Positions 25,592-34,494 of a DNA stretch of 64,000 nucleotides are shown one piece after another. Both the position numbers and the translations under genes were made by a program. Source of the DNA: Rubrivirga litoralis. GTDB taxonomy: Bacteria; Bacteroidota; Rhodothermia; Rhodothermales; Rubricoccaceae. The stretch covers positions 1-64,000 of the forward strand of contig NZ_JAVRHT010000015.1 of the NCBI RefSeq assembly GCF_031846415.1, read 5' to 3'. Each line of letters begins with the position of its first letter. The stretch's first letter is position 1. The notes beneath the pieces are model-generated. The model was not told the origin of the DNA. It saw only the letters and a program-made list of their open reading frames with translations, and did not search any database.

Positions 25592-28549
25592 CTAGCGGAC
25601 GACCGTGAGCGTCCGCGACTCCCCGAACGCCTCGCCCTCGACGCGGAGCACGTAGACGCCCGACGCCAACCCGCCCACGTCGACCGCGAACGACCGGCGC
25701 GTGTCGGCGTCGAGCTGCGCCGCGAACGCCCGGAGGCGCCGGCCCAGCCGGTCGTACAGGGCCACCTCGACCCGCTGCGTCGCGGGCACCGCCAGCGTGA
25801 ACCGGGCCTCCGTCCGGGCCGGGTTCGGGCCGACCGCCGAGAGGTCGTGCGTCCCCTCGACGCCGCCGTCGGTCGCCACGCGGACGGACAGGCGGAGCCG
25901 CGTGGCCGCGTCGACCTCGACGGGGACCGTCGCCGTGAGGCGGCCCGTGTCGAGCGGGGAGGGCCGGAGCGTGACGCGGAGCACGACCTCGCCGCCGGCC
26001 GGGAGCACGCCGGCCACGGGCTCGACCGTGAGCCACGGCGGGAGCTCCTCGATGACGACGGCGAACTGGTCGTCGGTCTCGCGCGCGCTCCGCAGCACCA
26101 CCTCGACCGTCTCCGACGCGCCCGGGCGGACCGTCGCCACGGCGGCCGTCTGCGACAGCGCGACGGCGCCCGCCCCGCTCGGCGTCACGAACCCGGCCCG
26201 GCCGTCGTTCGGGTTCTCCGGCGAGCCCTGGCGGGCGTCGAGGCCCAGGCCGCGCCGGGCGAAGGCGTTCCAGAGGAGGTCGGCGTGGGCGCCGCCGTAG
26301 AGCGCCTCGTCGGCGGCCAGGATGGCGTCGCGGCCGTCGACGAAACCGGGCGTGCAGGGCGTGAGCTTGAGCCCGGTCGTGACCAGGTTGAGGGCCACCT
26401 GGTTGCCCGCCCCGCCCGAGGCGTCGGCGATGTCCTCGCTGAACCCGAGCGTGTCGATGAGGTCCCACGTCATCTCCCACAGCGCCGAGGCCCACACGAA
26501 CCCGACGCCGTGGGGGACCGAGAGGCCGCGGGCGCCGGCCGGCTCGAACGCGGCGCCCGAGACCACGTCGGCGTACGTGTAGTCGTTGACGGCAAAGTCG
26601 GTCGAGTACGGGGCGGGGCGGAGGCCCGGGCCGTCGGGGACCTCGAACCGGAGGTAGGTCCCGACTCCGCGCGGCTGGCGGCCCGTGTCGCCGGACCGCT
26701 GCGTGAGCATGAGCGCGTAGAAGTCGCTCCACCCCTCGCCCATCTGCTCGCCCGGGCGCGAGGCGGCCGGGTCGTCCGGGTCCGTGGCCCCGTTCGAGAG
26801 GCACCCCACGTCAGACGGCCCGCCGACGAGCCGGTTCGAGATGCCGTGGGCGTACTCGTGGACCACAACGCCGGCGTCGAAGCTGCTCAGCCGGTCGGCG
26901 AGCTGGGCCACGTCGACCGCGACCGGCGCGGGGCTGCCGGCCAGCGCCAGCCCGGTGCTCCGCCCCACGAACACGCTCGGAACGGCGATGCCGTCGCCGG
27001 TGCCGCTCATCACGATGAGGACGTCGCCCCCGCCGTCGGCGCCCGTCCGGTTGTAGACGACAACGCCGATGGCGCCGGCGGCCTGCGCCTCCAGCACCTT
27101 CTCGACGAACGTGCATCCGCCCCGCTCGACGAGCGCCACGCGGCCGGTCAGGTCGCCCGTGACCTGGCCGGGGCAGCCGGTCGTCTCCCCGCCCGGCCCG
27201 CGCGTCGGGACGAGCGGGCCGGAAAATCCGACCGGCGGCCCGAACCCGGCGGCGAGCGACGGGAACGGTCCGGCGAGCGCGGCCGGCGCGGTTACCCGGA
27301 GCTGGGCGCCGCCCCGCCACTCGAACATCTGCATCCGCGGCGGCCGCCCCTCGGGCGGGGTGCCGAAGTTGGCGTTGTTCGACCCCGACCCGTCGCGGGC
27401 CTCGGCCCGGACGGCATCGTCGCCCTGCCCGGCCCCGGTCACGTTCGTGACCTGGAAGTTGCCCGCGGCCTCGTCGAACCCGTAGCGGTAGGCCACGTCG
27501 TGGGCCACGTTGTTCCAGTAGAACAGGTTCGTCACGGCGGCCGGTCCGTTCTGTCGGACCGGGGCGTCGGGGTCGAACGGGAAGTCGAACGTGAGCGACG
27601 GCCCGCCGTCCGGCGCTGACCCGGGATCGGGCGCGTCGTCGTCATCGGCGTCGAGGTAGGCGTAAACGTTGTTGCCGCGCGTGACGGTGTAGGTCTGGTC
27701 CCCGTCGTCGTGCCACCCGAGCGGGGAGGCCGCCGGGTCGGCGGGGTCGGCGACGAGCGCGAACCCGTCCGTGTCCGGGCTCTCGAACGGGAACGGGACC
27801 ACGCGGTAGGCGCCGGCCCGGGCCGCCCCGCCCCGCCCGGCGTCGAGGAACACGGGCGGGGCGGAGGCCGCGGGCGGGGCGGGTGTGGGCGCCGCCGGCC
27901 ACGCGTCGTGGACGACGAGGTCGTCGTCGGCGAGCACGGCGCCCGTGAGCGCGTCGACGCGGACGCGCCGGAGCACGGCCGCCCCGCCCACCCCGCGCAC
28001 GACGACCTCCCACGCGAGGCGGAGCGCGCCGCCGTCGGTCTCGTGGTAGCCCAGCCGCGGCGCGCCGGCCTCGACGGCGCGGGTCCGGGCCGCCGCCTCG
28101 GCCGCCGCTCGGGCGTCGACGGCCGGGTCGTCGGTGAGGACGGGCGGCCCGGGCGGGGCGGGGCGGGCCAGCGCCCGCCGCGCGACGCCCTCGGCGACGG
28201 CGACGGCGGCCGCCCCGCTCAGCGCTGGCGTCGACGGCCCCGCCCGCTCGGCGAGGTCGCGCTCGAACGGGGGCGGGGCGGAGTGCGTGCGCCCGCCGTG
28301 CGACACGGCCGCCGTCGCCGCCGTCCCGAACACCTCGACGCCGGCGTGGCGCTGGACGAGCGTCACGAACGTGAGCCCGGTCCGCGCGTCCTCGTGCACG
28401 TGCGTCGGGTGGAGGTCGGCCAGGTCGTCGGTCGCGGCCCGCGCGCCGGCCTCCCGGAAGTGGTCGCGCGCGGCGGCGACGGCCGGCGACTCCTGCGCGA
28501 GCGCGAGGGCCGGCCCGAGGACGAGGGCGGCGAGGAGGACGAGGCGCAC
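25592..28549 (-). CDS. Secreted M36 (fungalysin-type) metalloprotease with T9SS sorting domain
   Basis: 985 residues. The order is: signal peptide (1-19, ALALAQ), propeptide (about 25-230), and the M36 catalytic domain with zinc motif HEYAH (His564, Glu565, His568) and the later EQMGEGWSDFYAL glutamate. A PA insert (about 410-550; GRVALVERGGCTFVEKV) lies before the zinc motif. A beta-sandwich follows, then a C-terminal T9SS type A domain (about 910-985; NPARTEARFTLAVP, ALYDRLGRR, GVYVLRVEG, LTVVR). The enzyme is exported by Sec, moved across the outer membrane by the type IX system and probably cell-surface attached. It should degrade extracellular protein for nutrition. Confidence 0.95.
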   Translation of the reverse strand: MRLVLLAALVLGPALALAQESPAVAAARDHFREAGARAATDDLADLHPTHVHEDARTGLTFVTLVQRHAGVEVFGTAATAAVSHGGRTHSAPPPFERDLAERAGPSTPALSGAAAVAVAEGVARRALARPAPPGPPVLTDDPAVDARAAAEAAARTRAVEAGAPRLGYHETDGGALRLAWEVVVRGVGGAAVLRRVRVDALTGAVLADDDLVVHDAWPAAPTPAPPAASAPPVFLDAGRGGAARAGAYRVVPFPFESPDTDGFALVADPADPAASPLGWHDDGDQTYTVTRGNNVYAYLDADDDDAPDPGSAPDGGPSLTFDFPFDPDAPVRQNGPAAVTNLFYWNNVAHDVAYRYGFDEAAGNFQVTNVTGAGQGDDAVRAEARDGSGSNNANFGTPPEGRPPRMQMFEWRGGAQLRVTAPAALAGPFPSLAAGFGPPVGFSGPLVPTRGPGGETTGCPGQVTGDLTGRVALVERGGCTFVEKVLEAQAAGAIGVVVYNRTGADGGGDVLIVMSGTGDGIAVPSVFVGRSTGLALAGSPAPVAVDVAQLADRLSSFDAGVVVHEYAHGISNRLVGGPSDVGCLSNGATDPDDPAASRPGEQMGEGWSDFYALMLTQRSGDTGRQPRGVGTYLRFEVPDGPGLRPAPYSTDFAVNDYTYADVVSGAAFEPAGARGLSVPHGVGFVWASALWEMTWDLIDTLGFSEDIADASGGAGNQVALNLVTTGLKLTPCTPGFVDGRDAILAADEALYGGAHADLLWNAFARRGLGLDARQGSPENPNDGRAGFVTPSGAGAVALSQTAAVATVRPGASETVEVVLRSARETDDQFAVVIEELPPWLTVEPVAGVLPAGGEVVLRVTLRPSPLDTGRLTATVPVEVDAATRLRLSVRVATDGGVEGTHDLSAVGPNPARTEARFTLAVPATQRVEVALYDRLGRRLRAFAAQLDADTRRSFAVDVGGLASGVYVLRVEGEAFGESRTLTVVR

Positions 28550-28601
28550 GGCGGCAGGGGCAGGCGGGCCTGACGATACGTTCGTAGGCGGCGTATGCGT
28601 G

Positions 28602-28615
28602 TGGAAGCGCTCTCC
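28602..28615. promoter_or_regulatory. Weak LacI-operator-like sequence upstream of the M36 gene
   Basis: TGGAAGCGCTCTCC is about 55 nt before the protease ATG. It matches a TGGAAGC-GCTTCCA palindrome at five of seven paired positions, compared with the better copy near 43.79 kb. Confidence 0.2.
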
Positions 28616-28629
28616 TTCCGGGTCCCCTC

Positions 28630-28902
28630 CTACAGCCCCGCGGGCCGGCGGCAGTACGCCCGCACGCCGCGCTCGACGTGGAGGGCGTAGAGGTAGAGCA
28701 CGTCGTCGCGGAGCGGCGACGGGAGCGCGTCGGGCCGCCCGAGCACGTCGCGGACGTAGGGCTCGCCCACGCGGAGCGCCCGCGAGGTCGCCGCGACCGC
28801 CCCGCCCGTGACGCGGGCGTGCCCCGCCGGGTCGCGGTGCTCGATGACGGCGAGCGTGTCGAGCGCGGCGCGGACGGTGCGACGGGGGGCGGGGAGCGTC
28901 AT
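28630..28902 (-). CDS. Small protein of unknown function
   Basis: 90 residues from ATG 28902, rich in Ala, Arg and Val, with a helical middle (SRALRVGEPYVRDVLGRPDALP) and a C-terminal LYLYALHVERGVRAYCRR. No domain is recognised and no signal peptide is seen. Codon positions show the strong third-position GC of real genes here. It lies 80 nt upstream of the M36 protease on the same strand, so read-through transcription is possible. Confidence 0.5.
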   Translation of the reverse strand: MTLPAPRRTVRAALDTLAVIEHRDPAGHARVTGGAVAATSRALRVGEPYVRDVLGRPDALPSPLRDDVLYLYALHVERGVRAYCRRPAGL

Positions 28903-29228
28903 GGCCTGGAGGGCGGGGTGTGCCGCCGGCCGTGCCAACCGCCCCGCCCGCCTCGCGCCGCGTCGCTTTCGGCGGGCGGGGCGGGACGGGAGCGTGACGC
29001 GGGGGCAGACCAAAGGGGGCGAGTGCTTCCCGTCTCGCCTTCCACGTCGCGACGAGGATTGCAATTCAGCGCCTCGTTTACAAGGTGGCGGCTCCCGCTT
29101 GTAGTGGGTGCAACGCAGCAGAGCCCCCCACCCCGCCCTCACCAGACGAGCGGACCCGGCGGGCGGGGCGGCGTACGGGCTGCCAGACGGGTACGGCCAC
29201 CCCGCCCCCACGGCGCGGGCGGGGCGGT
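28903..29228. other. Intergenic region, 326 nt, no gene seen
   Basis: It holds GC boxes, a patch of lower GC (GATTGCAATTCAGCG near 29058) and a short hairpin TACAAG...CTTGTA (about 29079-29103). No frame has coding character. It separates the small protein gene from the end of recG on the same strand. Confidence 0.4.
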
Positions 29229-31364
29229 CTACCCCACGCGCGCGAACCCCAGGCTCTTCGGCGCCGTCCGCCCAAAGTGCTCGCGCGTCGCCTCCAGGCC
29301 CGGCGCGTCGAGGGCGGGCGTCGCCTCGGCGATCGCGAAGGCCGCCGCGCGCGCTTCGGTCAGGATCTCAGCGTCCTTCACCACGTCGGCGATCTTGAGG
29401 TCGGGGAGGCCCGACTGGCGCGTCCCGAAAAAGTCGCCGGCGCCGCGCAGGCGGAGGTCCGTTTCCGAGATCTCGAACCCGTCCGTCGTCGCCTCCATCG
29501 CCTCCAGCCGCTCGGTCGACTCCGCCGAGCGCTTGTACGACGCCATGAGGAAGCAGTACGACTGGTCGCCGCCCCGCCCGACGCGGCCGCGGAGCTGGTG
29601 GAGCTGGGCGAGCCCGAACCGCTCGGCGTGCTCGATGACCATGACGGTCGCGTTGGGCACGTCGACGCCCACCTCGATGACGGTCGTCGCCACGAGCACG
29701 TCGGCCTCCCCGCCCTTGAAGCGGTCCATCGCCTCCTCCTTCTCGTAGGACAGCATCCGGCCGTGGACGAGCTCGACGCGGTACGGGCGGAGCGCCTCCG
29801 ACAGCTCGGCCGCTCCGTTCTCGGCGTCCTTCACGTCGGCCAGCGTCTCGGACTCGGACTCCTCGACGAGCGGGTAGACCACGTACGCTTGGCGGCCCTC
29901 GCGGAGCTGGCGCTTGACGAAGTCGAGCATCTCCTCGCGCCGCTTTTCGCTGTACACCTTGGTCTCGATGGGCTTCCGCCCCGCCGGCATCTCGTCGATC
30001 GCGGACACGTCGAGGTCGCCGTAGACGGTCATGGCGAGCGAGCGCGGGATGGGCGTCGCCGTCATCATGAGGACGTGCGGGCGCTGGCCCTTTTTGAACA
30101 TCTTCGCCCGCTGGACCACGCCGAACCGGTGCTGCTCGTCGACGACGGCGAGGCCGAGGTTCTGGAACTCCACCTTGTCCTCGATGATCGCGTGCGTGCC
30201 GACGACGGCGTGGGCCTCGCCGGACGCGATCTCGGCCAGGATCTCGTCGCGGAGCGCCTTGCGCTGGCCGCCGATGAGGAGCCGCGTCTCCAGCCCGAGC
30301 GGCTCCAGAAAGCCGCGGACGTTGGCGTAGTGCTGCTCGGTCAGGATCTCGGTCGGCGCCATGAACGCCGCCTGGTGGCCGGCGTCGACGGCCATGAGCA
30401 TGGCGGCCACGCCGACGACCGTCTTGCCGCTCCCCACGTCGCCCTGGACGAGCCGGTTCATCTGGTGCCCGCTCGCCGTGTCGGCCGCGATGGTCTCCAG
30501 CACGCGCCGCTGGGCGCCCGTGAGCTCGAACGGGAGCACCTCGTCGAGGAATCGCTGCGTGTAGCCGCCCACCCCGCCCAGGCGCACGCCGGCCTGCTTC
30601 TCCTGGCGGCCCTTCGTGAGCGCGAGCAGGAGCTGGAGGAAAAAGAACTCCTCGAACTTGAGCCGCCGCACGGCCCGCCCGCGCTCGGCCACGTCGCGCG
30701 GGAAGTGGACGGCGCGGAGCGCCACGTTGCCGTCGATGAGGTCGTGCTGCGCGCGGACCGACTCGGGCAGCACCTCGGGGATCGCGAGCCCGTGCTCCTT
30801 GATCATCCGGTAGATCAGGCGCCGGAAGCCGCGGCTGTTCAGGCCCACTTTTTCGAGCGCCGCCCCGCCCGGGTAGAGCGGGACGATGCGGCCGGTCTGG
30901 AGCGCGGCCGTCGCGTCGTCGAGCCGGTCGGTGTCCGGGTGGGCCATCGAGAAGGAGGACCCGTACTTGTCGGCCTTCCCGTGGAAGGCGTAGGTCTCGC
31001 CCTTCTGGTAGAGCCGCTGGAGGTAATTGGCCCCGCGGAACCAGACGCACTTGAGCGTGCCGCCCGAGTCGTCCGTCACGCGGAGCTCCAGCCGGCTCCG
31101 GCCGCCCCGCCCGGGGATCATGCCCTTGGCCGCCACCTCGCCGACGACCGTGTACTCGCCGGGCTCGGCGATCTGGCGGATCGGCGTGACCGTCGTGCGG
31201 TCGAGGTAGCGGCGCGGGTAGTACCGCAGGAGGTCGCGGTAGGTCTTGACGCCGGCCTTGCGGAGCGGCTCGGCCCGGCGCTCGCCGACGCCGGGGAACT
31301 GCTCGATGTGGGTGTCGAGGACGGAGGCGGGCGGGGCGGAGATCGGGGCGGGCGCGGCGCTCAC
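29229..31364 (-). CDS. recG: ATP-dependent DNA helicase RecG
   Basis: 711 residues, the normal RecG length. The N-terminal wedge domain (FPGVGERRAEPLRKAGVKTYRDLLRYYPRRYLDRT; OB fold about 60-170) is followed by superfamily 2 helicase motifs: Walker A GDVGSGKTVV, ETK-like MAPTEILTEQH, DEQHRFGV (Walker B), MTATPIPRSLAMT and the C-terminal VATTVIEVGVDVPNATVMVIEHAERFGLAQLHQLRGRVGRG. The TRG hairpin follows. It remodels stalled replication forks and Holliday junctions. ATG 31364 lies in a short GC-box leader. It is monocistronic. Confidence 0.98.
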   Translation of the reverse strand: MSAAPAPISAPPASVLDTHIEQFPGVGERRAEPLRKAGVKTYRDLLRYYPRRYLDRTTVTPIRQIAEPGEYTVVGEVAAKGMIPGRGGRSRLELRVTDDSGGTLKCVWFRGANYLQRLYQKGETYAFHGKADKYGSSFSMAHPDTDRLDDATAALQTGRIVPLYPGGAALEKVGLNSRGFRRLIYRMIKEHGLAIPEVLPESVRAQHDLIDGNVALRAVHFPRDVAERGRAVRRLKFEEFFFLQLLLALTKGRQEKQAGVRLGGVGGYTQRFLDEVLPFELTGAQRRVLETIAADTASGHQMNRLVQGDVGSGKTVVGVAAMLMAVDAGHQAAFMAPTEILTEQHYANVRGFLEPLGLETRLLIGGQRKALRDEILAEIASGEAHAVVGTHAIIEDKVEFQNLGLAVVDEQHRFGVVQRAKMFKKGQRPHVLMMTATPIPRSLAMTVYGDLDVSAIDEMPAGRKPIETKVYSEKRREEMLDFVKRQLREGRQAYVVYPLVEESESETLADVKDAENGAAELSEALRPYRVELVHGRMLSYEKEEAMDRFKGGEADVLVATTVIEVGVDVPNATVMVIEHAERFGLAQLHQLRGRVGRGGDQSYCFLMASYKRSAESTERLEAMEATTDGFEISETDLRLRGAGDFFGTRQSGLPDLKIADVVKDAEILTEARAAAFAIAEATPALDAPGLEATREHFGRTAPKSLGFARVG

Positions 31365-31537
31365 AGGACCGGAGGGGGCGGGGCGGAGCCCGCAAGCTAG
31401 GGGCGCGCGCTGACGCCGGGCCTGTCACGGGGGCCGCCCCGCCCCCGCCGCCCCGCCCGGCCGCCCACACCCTAAACGGACGGCGGGCCGGGAGCCCGCG
31501 CCCCCGGCCCGCCGTGGACCGTCTGCTCGGCGGGCCG

Positions 31538-31987
31538 CTACATGCCCATCAGCATGGTGCCGGCCTGCGAGAGGGCCTGACCGAGCTGCTCAAGGCTCAC
31601 GTCGCCGTCGGCCGCGGCCGACGTCTGCTCGCCGAGCGTGGACAGGGTCTGACCGATGGCCAAGCCGTCCAGCACCGGGTCCTGGAGCTGGGAGCGGAGC
31701 GTTTGGAGGTTGGCGACGATCGGGGCCGCCGACGGCACGCCGTCGAGCCGAGCGATCCACCCGTCGATGTTCGAGACGGCGGTGGCCGGCGCGAGGTTGG
31801 TGAGGCCGCCCGCGCTCTGGGCAGCGTCGAGCGTGCCCTCGGCCGTCACGGCGCCGGCCGGGTCGGCCGGCATCGGGGCGGTATCGGCTGGCATGGCGCC
31901 GGCGTCGGGCTCCGTCATGACGTCGGTCTCGGCCGGCGCGCAGGCGGCGACGGCGAGAGCGAGGGCGAAAAGGGGGAGGCGAGACAT
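31538..31987 (-). CDS. Lipoprotein of unknown function
   Basis: 149 residues. A signal sequence with lipobox AVAAC (Cys16) is followed by a Met/Pro/Ala/Asp-rich linker (EPDAGAMPADTAPMPADPAG). A helical mature domain has TAVSNIDGWIARLDG and ISLEQLGQAL-type segments. It should be anchored in the inner or outer membrane. The helical part has no family I can name. A long leader (31,988-32,110) precedes the ATG but I see no clear -7 box in it. Confidence 0.65.
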   Translation of the reverse strand: MSRLPLFALALAVAACAPAETDVMTEPDAGAMPADTAPMPADPAGAVTAEGTLDAAQSAGGLTNLAPATAVSNIDGWIARLDGVPSAAPIVANLQTLRSQLQDPVLDGLAIGQTLSTLGEQTSAAADGDVSLEQLGQALSQAGTMLMGM

Positions 31988-32215
31988 GGGGGAGGGGGAA
32001 GGAGGCGCTCCCGCTGGCCGCCCGGTAAGGGCAGGTGAGAGCGCACGAGTCGGGCGTGAGCCACGGGCGCATGACCGTTCAGTTCCCCGCTTGTTCCTAC
32101 GGACTTTGTCGCCCGGCCTCTCAGGAACGGCCCCGCCCCGCCTCGGCCACACCCGTGGGCGGGGTGGGAGCCTGAGGGGCCGGCGCACGTTCCTGTCCCT
32201 CGCCCCGCCCCCACC

Positions 32216-32641
32216 GTGCGCTCGAACCGCCCGCCCCGCCCCACGCCCGACGACGTCCGCGTCGCCGTCGACCGAGCGCTCGCGCGGGCGTCGCTGAGTG
32301 GCGTCGACGCGTGGGAGTCGCCGCGCGACATGGCGGTGCAGCTCGCGCTCCGCGAGGGGCTCTCGGCCGAGGAGGCACTCGGCCGGTGCGGCGTCGACGT
32401 GCCGCCGCCGACGCGGTCGCCGGTCGCGTTCGGACGCGTCCCCTACGGGTCGCCGTTCCGCCTGGGCGGCGTCCGCTACCGGAAGGTGACGGCCAAGGCC
32501 GCGCGGCGCCTGGCCACGGGCGCGCCCAACGCCGAGCCCCTCGACGGCGGCGAGGCCGTGTGGCTGGCGCCCGACCGCCCCGTCGAGCACGTCCCCGTTA
32601 CGACCGTGCCGGCGGGCGGGGCGGACGAGCGGGGCGACTGA
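32216..32641 (+). CDS. Small basic protein of unknown function
   Basis: 141 residues from GTG 32216. An N-terminal helical half (TPDDVRVAVDRALARASLSG, MAVQLALREGLSAEEALGRCGV) is followed by a beta-like half (RVPYGSPFRLGGVRYRKVTAKAARRL, EAVWLAPDRPVEHVPV). The second half looks like a small SH3/HicA-sized barrel, but I do not recognise the family. It has no signal peptide. It is alone between a lipoprotein gene and the HigB/HigA pair, both on the other strand. Confidence 0.55.
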   Translation: MRSNRPPRPTPDDVRVAVDRALARASLSGVDAWESPRDMAVQLALREGLSAEEALGRCGVDVPPPTRSPVAFGRVPYGSPFRLGGVRYRKVTAKAARRLATGAPNAEPLDGGEAVWLAPDRPVEHVPVTTVPAGGADERGD

Positions 32642-32725
32642 GCGCGGGCGGGGCGGCCGAGCGGGGCGGGGCGGCCCCGGCGCCGACGACGAACGCCGTG
32701 TGTGGGGGGCGCGGTCATCTGCCGT

Positions 32726-33016
32726 TCACGCCGCAGCAGGGCGGCCCGTGTCGACACGGACCTCGACGCCGGCTCGGTGACACAGCTTGATGAGGAGGTC
32801 GGCCGTGAACTTCGAGAGCCGGCCGTTCGTGATCTCGGAGACGCGCGGCTGGCTCACGCCGAGGGCGGCGGCGGCCTCGCTCTGCGTGTCGAACTCGGCG
32901 GTGTAAGACGCGAGCGCCGAGAGGAGCCGGGACTTGACCGCGAGGAGAGAGGCCTCCTCGTCGTCGAAGCCGAGGTCAGCGAATACGTTGCCGGAGGACG
33001 GGGTGGGGCCGGTCAT
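32726..33016 (-). CDS. XRE-family antitoxin (HigA-like)
   Basis: 96 residues from ATG 33016; a TTG ten codons earlier (33046) is the alternative start. The core is a helix-turn-helix of the HTH_37 type: SEAAAALGVSQPRVSEITNGRLSKFTADLLIKLCHRAGVEV. It should bind DNA at its own promoter and neutralise the HigB-like toxin encoded just upstream, 37 nt away. Toxin-first order is typical of higBA loci. The gene ends near a GC-box gap. Confidence 0.85.
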   Translation of the reverse strand: MTGPTPSSGNVFADLGFDDEEASLLAVKSRLLSALASYTAEFDTQSEAAAALGVSQPRVSEITNGRLSKFTADLLIKLCHRAGVEVRVDTGRPAAA

Positions 33017-33053
33017 GTCAGGTTCGGGCTGGTGGCCTGGGGTCAAGCGGGGC

Positions 33054-33416
33054 TCAGTCGAGGCCCTCAGCCCGCCGCCACTCGACGATCTCGCGGTACC
33101 GGGCGGCGGCGTGGTCCTTCTGGTGCTGGGGGAGGTCGACTCCCCTCGTCGCCTTCTTGTGGACTACGTAGAAGCAGTACACGGCCTCGCGAAAGCGGGC
33201 GACGTAGAACGTCCGGTAGGTTTCGCCGTCGTGGTTCGTGCGAATGGCGTAGACGCCCCGCCCCACGCTCGGCATCGGCTTCGCGCTCCCGGACTTCCCA
33301 CCCCGCTCGGCCTCGTCGAGCGCAAAGCCGACATCCTGCTTGACCTCAGAGGGGCAAGCTCGGAGGACGTCTCGGGCGTCGGCCCAGAACTCGAGCTTTT
33401 TCCGAGGGGAGGCCAT
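33054..33416 (-). CDS. HigB/Gp49-family toxin
   Basis: 120 residues from ATG 33416. The fold signatures are KKLEFWADARDVLRACPSEVKQDVGFALDEAERG, then YAIRTNHDGETYRTFYVARFREAVYCFYVVHKKATRG and a C-terminal ARYREIVEWR helix, as in RelE-type PF05973 proteins that cut mRNA at the ribosome. Upstream in-frame starts exist (ATG 33455, GTG 33491), and AAGGAGG stands before the former. However, that segment contains AT-rich codons rare in this genome and a GTAATTAC palindrome, so I take it as the promoter/operator. The HigA-like antitoxin follows. Confidence 0.82.
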   Translation of the reverse strand: MASPRKKLEFWADARDVLRACPSEVKQDVGFALDEAERGGKSGSAKPMPSVGRGVYAIRTNHDGETYRTFYVARFREAVYCFYVVHKKATRGVDLPQHQKDHAAARYREIVEWRRAEGLD

Positions 33417-33435
33417 CAGACGGGGGCGGAACGGC

Positions 33436-33455
33436 TCGGATACGTAATTACGCAT
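33436..33455. promoter_or_regulatory. AT-rich palindrome GTAATTAC upstream of the HigB-like gene
   Basis: TACGTAATTACGCA contains the perfect palindrome GTAATTAC and stands out in a GC-rich genome. Its position 20-40 nt before the toxin start fits an operator bound by the antitoxin. If the longer reading frame is used it would be coding instead. Confidence 0.35.
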
Positions 33456-33623
33456 AAGCCGTTCCACCTCCTTCTCGTTAATGTGTCTCACGCGCGTCGG
33501 CCTTGATCCGTCTCACGTCTCAGCCGGGCATTTCTGCTGAGACGCCTCCGGCGGCGGGGCGAGGCAGGGCGGCTAAGCTTGGGCGGGGTGCGGGCTCCAC
33601 GCTCGACCTCCCCGCCCCCATCG

Positions 33624-33697
33624 TGGGCCCGGCAGGACTTGAACCTGCAACCGTCCGGTTATGAGCCGGCTGCACTAACCGATTGTGCTACGAGCCC
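33624..33697 (-). tRNA. tRNA with CAU anticodon (Met elongator or Ile2)
   Basis: 74 nt without an encoded CCA. The acceptor stem GGGCTCG pairs with CGGGCCC, the D-arm contains GCACAATCGGTTAGTGC, the anticodon arm CCGGC-TCATAA-CCGG shows CAU, and the T-arm has GGTTCAAGTCC. CAU may read AUG as elongator Met or, after lysidine modification, AUA as Ile. The sequence alone does not settle this, and it lacks the initiator-type three G-C pairs before the anticodon loop. Confidence 0.9.
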
Positions 33698-33932
33698 GCG
33701 CCGCAAGCTAGCGCCGGCCGCCCCGCCCGGACTCCACCCCGCCCGCGGCGGCCGAGCGGGGCGGGGCGGGCGAGCCCCACGCGCCGGGCGGAGCGGGCGC
33801 AGGCACCGCCCCGCCCCGATTCAAAACACAGAGGTTCGCGGTGACTCCTGCGTTACTTCTTGAGGCAGTGCGCCCCGAAAGCCTGCGGCACGAGTAGGTT
33901 CGCCGTCGCATTGGCTTTCCCACCCCGCCCGC

Positions 33933-34418
33933 ATGGAGAAGATCGACGACATCGACGCCCAGATCCTCCACCTCCTCCAGGTCGACGGCCGCGCCAAGCG
34001 GACCGACATCGCCGAGGCCGTCGGCCTCTCCATCCCGTCCGTCTCGGACAGGATGCGGAAGCTGACCGAGCGCGGCGTCCTCGTCGGGACGCACGCCGCG
34101 CTCGACGCGAAGCGGCTGGGCTACGACGTGGCCGCCTTCGTCTTTATCCAGTCGACCGGCAGCGAGCACTACGCCGCGTTCGTCGAGGGCGTCACGGCGA
34201 TGGGCGAGGTCCAGGAGCTCCACTCCGTCACCGGCGACGGCTCCCACGTGCTCAAGGTCCGCGTCCGCAACACGACCGCGCTCGAGCGGCTGCTCGCCCG
34301 CATCCAGGCGCTCCCCGGCGTCCGCGGCACGCGGACGAGCCTGGTCCTCTCGACCCACAAGGAGAGCACCTACCTCCCCGCCGAGCCGATGGCGCTCGTG
34401 CCCACGCGCGACGAGTAG
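33933..34418 (+). CDS. Lrp/AsnC-family regulator
   Basis: 161 residues. The N-terminal winged helix has DDIDAQILHLLQVDGRAKRTDIAEAVGLSIPSVSDRMRKLTERGVLVG, and the C-terminal RAM (ligand-binding) domain has VAAFVFIQSTGSEHYAAFVEGV and VQELHSVTGDGSHVLKVRVRNTTALERLL. Lrp proteins form octamers that respond to amino acids. The gene is 76 nt upstream of and in line with glutamine synthetase III, so it most likely senses glutamine or a related amino acid and controls nitrogen assimilation. This link is inferred from position. The C-terminal STHKESTYLP end is family-like. Confidence 0.93.
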   Translation: MEKIDDIDAQILHLLQVDGRAKRTDIAEAVGLSIPSVSDRMRKLTERGVLVGTHAALDAKRLGYDVAAFVFIQSTGSEHYAAFVEGVTAMGEVQELHSVTGDGSHVLKVRVRNTTALERLLARIQALPGVRGTRTSLVLSTHKESTYLPAEPMALVPTRDE

Positions 34419-34494
34419 CGGGCGGGGTGGCCAGACCGCCCCGCCCCGCCCGTCGCCCCCCACGCCCCGCCCGCTTTCCACGCCCACCCCGCCC

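Noticed and set aside
29085..31400. Plus-strand open frame opposite recG
   Set aside because: RecG is certain on the minus strand; the opposite frame has shadow composition only.
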